From Flavobacteriaceae bacterium UBA2000 (GTDB lineage Bacteria > Bacteroidota > Bacteroidia > Flavobacteriales > Flavobacteriaceae): 6,429 nt of DNA. Where the stretch lies: positions 1 through 6,429 of the forward strand of contig DDCS01000164.1 of the NCBI GenBank assembly GCA_002335345.1, in the 5' to 3' direction. The notes under the pieces are model-generated. The model was not told where the DNA came from. It did no database searches and saw nothing but the letters and a program-made list of their open reading frames with translations. Shown piece by piece: positions 1 through 5,697 of the stretch. The position numbers were made by a program, and so were the translations under genes. The first letter of the stretch is position 1. Each line of letters opens with the position of its first letter.

Positions 1-156
1 GCTGGTGTAACAGATATGATTGCTGAAGCAGTATTAGGTAGAAAATTAGAAACAACTGGACATGAAGTGTTAAAAACAATTCACCCTCACCCAACGATGA
101 GTGAAGCGGTAATGGAAGCTGTAGCAGCCGCTTATGACGAGGTGATTCACTTGTAG
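1..156 (+). CDS. lpdA: Dihydrolipoyl dehydrogenase, C-terminal end (partial)
   Basis: Frame 1 is open from the window edge to a TAG stop and gives the last 51 residues of a protein whose start lies outside the window. The segment HPHPTMSEAVMEA is the conserved C-terminal motif of dihydrolipoamide dehydrogenase, the FAD-containing E3 subunit of the 2-oxoacid dehydrogenase and glycine cleavage complexes. In this family, the His of the HPHPT segment acts with a nearby Glu (here in SEAVMEA) as the catalytic base, reaching the active site of the partner subunit in the dimer. The preceding residues (AGVTDMIAEAVLG) fit the dimerisation domain. The FAD- and NAD-binding domains and the redox disulfide are not visible, so a related flavoprotein disulfide reductase is formally possible, but the tail is very typical of LpdA. 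The gene converges on aroQ, with a shared terminator between them. Confidence 0.9.
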   Translation, partial: AGVTDMIAEAVLGRKLETTGHEVLKTIHPHPTMSEAVMEAVAAAYDEVIHL

Positions 157-170
157 CACCCACAGAATTT

Positions 171-190
171 ATTCCGAACATTATCGGAAT
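171..190. repeat. Short inverted repeat after lpdA
   Basis: Seven bases, ATTCCGA (171-177), are repeated exactly in inverted form as TCGGAAT (184-190) around a 6-base loop. The repeat sits 14 bases after the lpdA stop and 11 bases before the stronger terminator hairpin. It has no U-tract of its own, so it is more likely a 3'-end stabilising stem or chance than an independent terminator. Confidence 0.4.
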
Positions 191-201
191 CCATATTCAA
201 T

Positions 202-230
202 AAAAAAATCCTCTTTCGAGGATTTTTTTT
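202..230. terminator. Bidirectional rho-independent terminator between lpdA and aroQ
   Basis: The 12-base arm AAAAAAATCCTC (202-213) is perfectly complementary to GAGGATTTTTTT (218-229), with a 4-base loop TTTC. On the plus strand the stem is followed by a run of eight T, serving lpdA. On the minus strand it runs into seven T, serving aroQ. The aroQ stop codon (TAA, 231-229) touches the stem directly, so the terminator begins at the end of that gene. The convergent layout and A/T flanks on both sides are the classic form of a shared intrinsic terminator. Confidence 0.9.
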
Positions 231-645
231 ATTTGAAAAAGTGAAGCGCTAAATCATAAACTTTGAGCCCGAATCCTACGATAACACCCGCAGCGTGCGG
301 TGCAATAAAAGATCGATGTCGATAGTCTTCTCTGGCGAATGTATTTGAAATGTGTACTTCAACGACAGGGGTTTCAATGGCCCGAACCGCATCCCCAATA
401 CCCACCGAGGTATGGGTGTAAGCTCCGGCATTTAGAATAATACCCGCTGCACTAAAGCCGTGTTCGTGGAGCAGATTAATGAGCTCACCCTCCACATTGG
501 TCTGGGCATATATCAATTCGTGGCCGGGAAATGCTTGACTAAGAATTGGCAAATAATCATCAAAACCTTGAGCCCCGTATATTTCTGGCTCACGTTTGCC
601 CAATAAATTTAAATTGGGGCCATTTAAGATGACTATTTTGGCCAT
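229..645 (-). CDS. aroQ: 3-dehydroquinate dehydratase, type II
   Basis: This cytosolic enzyme of the shikimate pathway converts 3-dehydroquinate to 3-dehydroshikimate, on the way to chorismate and aromatic amino acids. The 138 residues match the usual 140-150 of the type II family, a dodecameric flavodoxin-like fold unrelated to the type I AroD enzyme. The N-terminal signature NGPNLNLLG (8-16) is followed by REPEIYG (18-24), which supplies the mobile-loop Arg18 and catalytic Tyr23. NVEGELI (50-56), ILNAGAYTHTS (70-80, Asn72), EVHISN (96-101, His98) and EDYRHRS (106-112, Arg109) complete the active site, so the enzyme should be functional. It is the last gene of the presumed operon, starting 16 bp after the SPFH gene. 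An AGGA run sits almost against the ATG, so the start rests on the protein signature rather than on a ribosome binding site. Confidence 0.97.
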   Translation of the reverse strand: MAKIVILNGPNLNLLGKREPEIYGAQGFDDYLPILSQAFPGHELIYAQTNVEGELINLLHEHGFSAAGIILNAGAYTHTSVGIGDAVRAIETPVVEVHISNTFAREDYRHRSFIAPHAAGVIVGFGLKVYDLALHFFK

Positions 646-661
646 TTCCTGATACTCAACT

Positions 662-1477
662 CTAGTTATTCCCCAGAATCAGGGGCAGACCGTCTTTTCC
701 TGAACCAAGCACAATAACTTTTGAATTATTGGATTCAGATAATTTTATGGTCGCCTCAATTCCTTTATCGCTCAAAATCTTATCGGTCAATGACGCACTA
801 AGAATTCGGTTAGCGTCTGCCTTACCTTGGGCTTCAATAATTTGACGTTCGGCCTCCTTTTGCGCCGTAACCAAACGAAATTCATATTCCAAGGACTCCT
901 GCTCTTGCTTTAATTTTCGTTCGATCGCATCTTTGATCGTTCCTGGCAGGGTCACATCGCGAACAAGAACCTCATTGAGTTGCACAAATTGTTTATCCAA
1001 AATCTTTTTGGTTTCTTCATAGATTTCTTCTTGTATCGCATCGCGTTTAGAAGAATACAATTGTTCTGGCGTGTAACGCCCTACAACACTTCTTGCTGCA
1101 CTGCGAATTGCAGGCTGAATGATTCGCTCAAGATAATTTTCTCCTTTTTCTTGATGAAGTTTTCCCAAATCTTCTGTAATGGGCTTATACCATGCAGAGG
1201 CATCGATCTGAATCTCTAAACCGTTAGACGAGAGTACCTTCATCTTCTCAAATAATTCTTGCTGACGTATTTCGTAGACAATGATCTTATTCCAAGGGGC
1301 GACAATATGAAATCCTTCTCCCAATGGTGGTTGGTCGGTAACAACACCGCCATCAAAAGTTTTATATAAAACGCCTGCCTCTCCCGAGCCAATTGTAATT
1401 GCCGATTTTGCCAAAATAATAACAGCAAAAATGATTAGTGTAATTGCAGGAATACCTGCTTTGGGTAATTTATCCAT
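662..1477 (-). CDS. SPFH/prohibitin family membrane protein
   Basis: The 271-residue protein has a hydrophobic segment at about residues 8-24 after a short lysine-containing N-terminus (MDKLPKAG), which fits a signal anchor. The SPFH (band 7/prohibitin) domain follows at about 30-190: GSGEAGVLYKTFDGGV (30-45), PLGEGFHIVAPW (51-62), then the RSAARSVVGRYTPEQLYSSK segment (126-144) and VRDVTLP (172-178) seen in prohibitins. A charged helix rich in Glu, Lys, Gln and Ala (about 180-225, including ERQIIEAQGKADA) is the expected coiled coil. Family members build large ring- or cage-like membrane oligomers, and HflK/HflC bind and modulate the FtsH protease. No FtsH gene is in view, so the partner here is unknown. 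It sits 15 bp after the VWA gene and 16 bp before aroQ, probably in one transcript. The sequence is closer to general prohibitin-like proteins than to HflC, so I give no gene name. Confidence 0.92.
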   Translation of the reverse strand: MDKLPKAGIPAITLIIFAVIILAKSAITIGSGEAGVLYKTFDGGVVTDQPPLGEGFHIVAPWNKIIVYEIRQQELFEKMKVLSSNGLEIQIDASAWYKPITEDLGKLHQEKGENYLERIIQPAIRSAARSVVGRYTPEQLYSSKRDAIQEEIYEETKKILDKQFVQLNEVLVRDVTLPGTIKDAIERKLKQEQESLEYEFRLVTAQKEAERQIIEAQGKADANRILSASLTDKILSDKGIEATIKLSESNNSKVIVLGSGKDGLPLILGNN

Positions 1478-1492
1478 AATAGATTTTGTTTT

Positions 1493-3526
1493 TTAGGTGA
1501 GACCGTTATATTTTCGAATGAACCATTCAACAGTAGACATCAAAATTAAGAAAGCTAAGGCGTAATACCATCTAATAAAGTCTAGTTTTTTCTCAGTCAC
1601 TACTTCTCTGGGCATAAATTTCGGTTCAGTCAATAATTTTTCTCGTAAATCTTCCATTTTACTCAGATAATACAGCGGTGCTTGATTCAGCTCAGCCCAG
1701 GATTTCATGGGCTGAATTTTCGCAAACCCTTGCCCCATTTCACGTTGGATGGGATCAATTTCAAATTGACCTGATTTTTGTTCTGTTGTGCCCAAGACAC
1801 GGACAGTGAAATTGTAAATCCCCGGGGCTAGATCAGAAAGATTAAGTTTATACTGTTTGGAATCCGCCAGCAGAGGTCTGATAATTTCGCGCTTAGATTC
1901 TTGATGAATTAACTTGATTTCAAGATCAGCGGACATATCAAGTTCGTCCGTTTTATCTAAATATTGGGCATAAAGTTCTGCTTGGGCGCTCTGCGCATAG
2001 ACTGAATTAAATTTGACCTTAAGAACGCTTTTCTCTTGATGTTTGGTGATATATTTCCCAAGGATTCCTAAAAAAGCATCAAATGATTCATGGGATTTTG
2101 TCTGTCTAAAGGCCTCCATTTTCCATCGCCATAGACCAATTCCATCCCAAACGATCCAGCGCATACCCTTTTGCTCAAAAAAGCCGAGCTGAATACTTTT
2201 GCTCGGTTGATTCTGCAGTACAGAAGTCAGCAAGGCCTCATGAGGCGTATTAATACTGAGCGGACCAATATCAGAAACTAAAGGAGGCATTTGACTCCAT
2301 TTTTCATAGGGAGGCTGAAACAGAGAAAATTCACGATTGACCAAAGAGAATAATTCATCGCTCACCCCTAAAAATTCCTTTTGTAAAACCGGCTGAATCT
2401 TACTGACCTCAGACCAATCCGTTTGGGGACCCGAAATGAGCCAAACATTGATTTGCTCTTCGATTATTTTGGCCATTAATGGTGCAAAAGCTCTGTTAGG
2501 TTGATAAAGAATCACCGCATCAATGTCCTTTAATTGATCCAAGGCTTTTTCGGGATGGGCCGAAATTATTTCGGTTCGCTCATCTGCTTCAAGTCCACGG
2601 GTCAAAGCACCAATATCAGGATGCATATTATGATAAACCAATAAAATACGTCTTTGTTCATCTACGCCTTCAACAGAAAGCACGGCATTATTGTTCATGA
2701 AAATTCGTTCCCCTGGAACTGATTTCAAAACCCATCGGAAGGATTGTGGCCCGACCTTACGGGCTACCAAATCGGTTTTTAAGAGTTGCTTGGTCGCGCC
2801 ATACGGAAAATTGACGGGAATAGATTTAATTTTTTTACCCTCTTGATAGGCCTCAAGCTCCGTGGTCAATTCCATGACCGAACCCGTGCGATTTAAGACC
2901 AATTCAACCTCAAACGCCTGGTCTTTTCTCACTATTGGGTTTGCCGTTACACGCTGTAATGCCAAATCCTCTGGCCAAATAGTATCCCCGACAACAACAG
3001 GATATATTTGTCGATTTTGTGCCCTATAATATTCATAAGAAGGCCCCAAAGTTTGTTGCCCATCTGTCACCACGACCAAAGGGCCTTGGTCCTGCCCTAG
3101 AATTCGATCTAGGTTTTCTACAGCACGACCAATATTGGTTTGGGTCGCTTTGAACTCTAGTTTTTTTAGGGGGTTTACCTCCAGACCAAAACCATACCAA
3201 TTCACATGGAATTTTTCATTCAGTAGCTTGTCCGCTCGCCATTGATCATACAAATTTTGAATCAAGACGCTGTCTTGAATTGAGGTCGATTGATCCAATA
3301 AAATACTGAGTTCTGGATATACGATCCTCACTGTTTTTTGCTTTATCTGAGGGTTGAAAAGCAAAATTACGAGCAGTGAGAGCGCACTGGCCCTTAAAAA
3401 CACCAGTAAAGGCTTAGTCCAAAAATTTGGGAACTTGTGCTTCGCGTAGATATAATAAGACAAAATCAACGACAAGGGGATCAATACGATCATCCACAGC
3501 CATTGATTTTGTAAATATGGTTCCAT
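1493..3526 (-). CDS. Membrane-anchored VWA-domain protein with GATase-like region
   Basis: The 677-residue protein has two N-terminal transmembrane helices (about 9-27 and 40-57) and one near the C-terminus (about 652-670), followed by a short basic tail. The basic loop between the first two helices (KHKFPNFWTK) suggests an outside N-terminus and a large periplasmic middle part. Residues 71-180 form a von Willebrand factor A domain. The metal-binding MIDAS looks complete: DQSTS (Asp78, Ser80, Ser82), Thr130 in TQTNIG, and Asp155 in VTDG. Residues 185-290 look like an Ig-type beta domain. Residues 293-460 (RILLVYHN onward, then AVILYQP and VWLISGP) resemble the class I glutamine amidotransferase-like fold found in such proteins. 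The whole protein has no cysteine, so that fold cannot use the amidotransferase nucleophile. A second beta-rich part (about 500-590) precedes the last helix. Function is unknown; metal-dependent protein binding at the envelope is the likely role. Neighbours are fabG (23 bp upstream) and the SPFH gene (15 bp downstream). Confidence 0.85.
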   Translation of the reverse strand: MEPYLQNQWLWMIVLIPLSLILSYYIYAKHKFPNFWTKPLLVFLRASALSLLVILLFNPQIKQKTVRIVYPELSILLDQSTSIQDSVLIQNLYDQWRADKLLNEKFHVNWYGFGLEVNPLKKLEFKATQTNIGRAVENLDRILGQDQGPLVVVTDGQQTLGPSYEYYRAQNRQIYPVVVGDTIWPEDLALQRVTANPIVRKDQAFEVELVLNRTGSVMELTTELEAYQEGKKIKSIPVNFPYGATKQLLKTDLVARKVGPQSFRWVLKSVPGERIFMNNNAVLSVEGVDEQRRILLVYHNMHPDIGALTRGLEADERTEIISAHPEKALDQLKDIDAVILYQPNRAFAPLMAKIIEEQINVWLISGPQTDWSEVSKIQPVLQKEFLGVSDELFSLVNREFSLFQPPYEKWSQMPPLVSDIGPLSINTPHEALLTSVLQNQPSKSIQLGFFEQKGMRWIVWDGIGLWRWKMEAFRQTKSHESFDAFLGILGKYITKHQEKSVLKVKFNSVYAQSAQAELYAQYLDKTDELDMSADLEIKLIHQESKREIIRPLLADSKQYKLNLSDLAPGIYNFTVRVLGTTEQKSGQFEIDPIQREMGQGFAKIQPMKSWAELNQAPLYYLSKMEDLREKLLTEPKFMPREVVTEKKLDFIRWYYALAFLILMSTVEWFIRKYNGLT

Positions 3527-3549
3527 GTTCAGGACCCGTTAAGGCCATA

Positions 3550-4296
3550 TTAGGTGTACATACCTCCGTCTACATGGATCACTTGACCGGTAACATAAGA
3601 TGACAAATCACTGGCCAAATAAAGACAAGTATTGGCGATATCTTGAGGTGTTCCTCCTCGCTTCAACGGTATTCCGTCCCGCCAGGTTTGCACTGTAGCC
3701 TCATCAAGTTTCTGAGTCATTTCTGTTTCAATAAATCCTGGGGCGATTACATTACACCGAATATTTCTTGAGCCAAGCTCTAGGGCAACAGACTTAGAAA
3801 AACCAATAATTCCAGCCTTAGAAGCGGCATAATTGGTTTGACCTGCGTTTCCTTGAACCCCGACAATCGAACTCATGTTGATAATACTGCCGTGTCTTTG
3901 CTTGAGCATGGTTCGTTGGACCGCCTTGGTCATATTAAACACAGACTTTAGATTGACCTCGATGACTCGGTCAAAATCTTCTTCGCTGATGCGCATAAGA
4001 AGATTGTCTTTGGTAATTCCTGCGTTATTAATTAAGATGTCAACACTCCCAAAATCAGCTAAAACCTGGGCCACCAAAGACTCGGCTTGATCAAATTGGG
4101 CTGCGTCACTTTGGTAAGCTTTTACTTTAACGCCATTTTGAGAAAGTTCTTCAGCCATGGCATTGGCTGCCTCGGCTGATGAATTATACGTAAACGCCAC
4201 ATGCGCCCCTTGAGCCGCAAAAACTTCCACAATACCTTTCCCAATACCACGGCTTCCACCAGTAATTAGGGCCACTTTGTTTTCGAGTAACTTCAT
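3550..4296 (-). CDS. fabG: 3-oxoacyl-[acyl-carrier-protein] reductase
   Basis: This is a classical short-chain dehydrogenase of 248 residues, the usual FabG length. FabG uses NADPH to reduce 3-oxoacyl-ACP to 3-hydroxyacyl-ACP, the first reductive step of each type II fatty-acid elongation cycle, as a cytosolic tetramer. The nucleotide-binding TGGSRGIGKG motif (12-21), NNAG (90-93), Asn115, Ser143, Tyr156 and Lys160 (YAASK) give a full catalytic tetrad. PGFIETEMT (186-194) and the C-terminal VTGQVIHVDGGMY (235-247) are strongly FabG-like. Ser-Tyr spacing of 13 residues is normal. Other SDR enzymes share these motifs, for example acetoacetyl-CoA reductases, so a non-FAS substrate cannot be excluded. 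However, GITKDNLLMR (93-102) is very characteristic of FabG. The gene lies 35 bp downstream of sucD with no terminator between them, away from an acpP/fabD/fabF cluster in this window. Confidence 0.92.
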   Translation of the reverse strand: MKLLENKVALITGGSRGIGKGIVEVFAAQGAHVAFTYNSSAEAANAMAEELSQNGVKVKAYQSDAAQFDQAESLVAQVLADFGSVDILINNAGITKDNLLMRISEEDFDRVIEVNLKSVFNMTKAVQRTMLKQRHGSIINMSSIVGVQGNAGQTNYAASKAGIIGFSKSVALELGSRNIRCNVIAPGFIETEMTQKLDEATVQTWRDGIPLKRGGTPQDIANTCLYLASDLSSYVTGQVIHVDGGMYT

Positions 4297-4331
4297 ACTA
4301 TTTTGGTTTAGTTGTTGCGCGTCAATATCGA

Positions 4332-5204
4332 TTACTTCAGCAGTTCGGCTACTTTCTTACCAATTTCTGCCGGTGAATCAACGACATGAATACCACATGA
4401 ACGCATGATTTTCTTTTTAGCTTGAGCCGTATCGTCGCTTCCGCCGACAATTGCTCCAGCATGACCCATAGTTCGTCCTGCAGGGGCAGTCTCTCCAGCA
4501 ATAAAACCAACTACGGGTTTTGTGCTGCCACTTTGGGCATACCATTGTGCCGCATCAGCTTCAAGCTGACCGCCAATCTCACCAATCATAACGACGGCTT
4601 GAGTTTCAGGGTCGTTAATCAGTAAAGACAGGGCCTCTTTTGTCGTGGTCCCAATGATCGGGTCTCCACCAATACCAATGGCTGTAGTTACGCCAAGGCC
4701 CTGACGCACGACCTGGTCCGCTGCTTCATAAGTCAAGGTTCCCGATTTAGAAACAATTCCTACTGGTCCTTTTTTGAAAACAAAGCCTGGCATAATACCA
4801 ACTTTAGCTTCCTCTGGAGTAATCACCCCTGGACAGTTTGGTCCAATCAATCGGCAATCACGGTCTTTAATGTAATCTGCAGCTTTAATCATATCGGCAA
4901 CAGGAATTCCTTCGGTAATGGTAATAATGACTTTGATGCCCGCCTCAGCCGCTTCCATAATTGCATCTGCAGCGAACGCTGGCGGAACAAAAATAATACT
5001 GGTATCCGCGCCAACCTTATCTACAGCCTCAGCGACAGTATTGAATACCGGGCGATCTAAATGCGTTTGCCCCCCTTTACCCGGGGTAACACCACCGACC
5101 ACATTGGTTCCGTATTCGATCATTTGACTGGCGTGAAAAGTCCCTTCACTCCCTGTAAATCCTTGAACAATAATTTTTGAATTCTTATTTACCAATACAC
5201 TCAT
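4332..5204 (-). CDS. sucD: Succinate-CoA ligase (ADP-forming) subunit alpha
   Basis: SucD is the CoA-binding, phosphohistidine-carrying subunit of succinyl-CoA synthetase, which interconverts succinyl-CoA and succinate with substrate-level phosphorylation in the TCA cycle. It needs the SucC beta subunit, which is not encoded in this window. The 290 residues match the normal length. The N-terminal Rossmann domain has the CoA-binding GFTGSEGTFHASQ (15-27) and GVTPGKGG (38-45). GPNCPGVI (121-128) and KSGTLTYE (153-160) belong to the following conserved segments. GRTMGHAGAIVGG (243-255) holds the phosphorylated His248, with GEIGG (208-212) supplying the Glu that positions it. Every key motif is intact. 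The start is supported by the typical MSVLVNKNSK opening and by a promoter-like site about 30 bp upstream. It is the first gene of the presumed five-gene operon. Confidence 0.97.
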   Translation of the reverse strand: MSVLVNKNSKIIVQGFTGSEGTFHASQMIEYGTNVVGGVTPGKGGQTHLDRPVFNTVAEAVDKVGADTSIIFVPPAFAADAIMEAAEAGIKVIITITEGIPVADMIKAADYIKDRDCRLIGPNCPGVITPEEAKVGIMPGFVFKKGPVGIVSKSGTLTYEAADQVVRQGLGVTTAIGIGGDPIIGTTTKEALSLLINDPETQAVVMIGEIGGQLEADAAQWYAQSGSTKPVVGFIAGETAPAGRTMGHAGAIVGGSDDTAQAKKKIMRSCGIHVVDSPAEIGKKVAELLK

Positions 5205-5236
5205 GGTGCGTGAAATTTTTGAAGGTTAATGAGCGG

Positions 5237-5267
5237 CAAAATTAATCTTTTACCCTCGTTTAAAAAA
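5237..5267 (-). promoter_or_regulatory. Predicted Bacteroidota-type promoter for the sucD operon
   Basis: Read on the minus strand, TAATTTTG (5244-5237) matches the TAnnTTTG -7 element used by the Bacteroidota primary sigma factor. A T-run (5267-5262) lies 17 bases upstream, where the -33 element (consensus TTG/TTTG) is expected, but it lacks the G, so this half is imperfect. Transcription would begin near 5231-5233 and give a leader of about 28 bases before the sucD ATG. The site lies in the only sizeable gap on the minus strand (5205-5310). Confidence 0.55.
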
Positions 5268-5281
5268 GGAATTTATTGCTT

Positions 5282-5307
5282 CTTTGGGGATTAAATAAAG
5301 GCCAAAG
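5282..5307. repeat. Inverted repeat in the gap upstream of sucD
   Basis: CTTTGG (5282-5287) and CCAAAG (5302-5307) form an exact 6-base inverted repeat with a 14-base loop, starting four bases past the stop codon of the NTF2-like gene. On the minus strand a T-run (5267-5262) follows only after 14 bases, so it is a poor intrinsic terminator. It could be a weak attenuating stem between the two transcription units, or chance. Confidence 0.3.
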
Positions 5308-5310
5308 TAA

Positions 5311-5697
5311 TTACACAGGCTGCCAATCTGGGGCGCTTGCCGGCTGACTCATCATGTGTCCTTTGACAATAATTCCATCACGCACTTCCCAAAAAGCATT
5401 GAAATGTGAGATAGCCATTTCCTCTTCAGGGTTTTCAATGGTCCGCGCATAATACGTGCAGCGCACGGCAACGGTGTTTCCCTCTTTGACCACATGATGA
5501 AGGGACACCCTTAAGTCGTCATAAGTCTTGTTTATTTCTTTGAAAAAGGCGTCTAGTTGGTCAAATCCCATAACTACTTTACCATGACTGCTAAACCAAG
5601 TCAGCTGAAGATCAGAATGAAAAAATCTCGAAACAATATTGGCCTCCTCGACAACATGTGCATTATAAAATGCTTTGACCAGTTTTTTTGGTCCCAT
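5311..5697 (-). CDS. NTF2/SnoaL-like small protein
   Basis: The 128-residue protein has the size and pattern of the NTF2-like (cone-shaped alpha+beta barrel) superfamily. An N-terminal helix (LVKAFYNAHVVEEANIVSRF, about 6-25) is followed by HSDLQLTWFSSHGKVVMGFD (27-46). A second helix comes next (about 46-58), then beta strands HHVVKEGNTVAVRCTYYART (67-86) and HFNAFWEVRDGIIVKGHMM (98-116). Members include steroid isomerases, polyketide cyclases and many ligand-binding proteins without catalysis, so no reaction can be assigned. There is no signal peptide or membrane segment, suggesting a cytosolic protein. Its ATG shares one base with the stop of the upstream LpxD-like gene (TAATG), which implies translational coupling and a shared transcript. 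A weak inverted repeat follows its stop, before the sucD promoter. Confidence 0.75.
   Translation of the reverse strand: MGPKKLVKAFYNAHVVEEANIVSRFFHSDLQLTWFSSHGKVVMGFDQLDAFFKEINKTYDDLRVSLHHVVKEGNTVAVRCTYYARTIENPEEEMAISHFNAFWEVRDGIIVKGHMMSQPASAPDWQPV

Noticed and set aside
1..156. Lower GC at third codon positions in the lpdA tail than in sucD and fabG, as a sign of transfer
   Set aside because: Only 51 codons are visible, and A/T-ending codons in a likely highly expressed housekeeping gene are an ordinary explanation.
980..1219. Open frame of 79 codons on the plus strand inside the SPFH gene
   Set aside because: It lies wholly antisense to a clear SPFH/prohibitin gene and its translation has no recognisable domain; it is a shadow frame.
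4918..5127. Plus-strand open frame with an Ala- and Ser-rich, low-complexity product
   Set aside because: It is antisense to the conserved sucD gene, and its composition reflects the reverse complement of Ala/Gly-rich codons.
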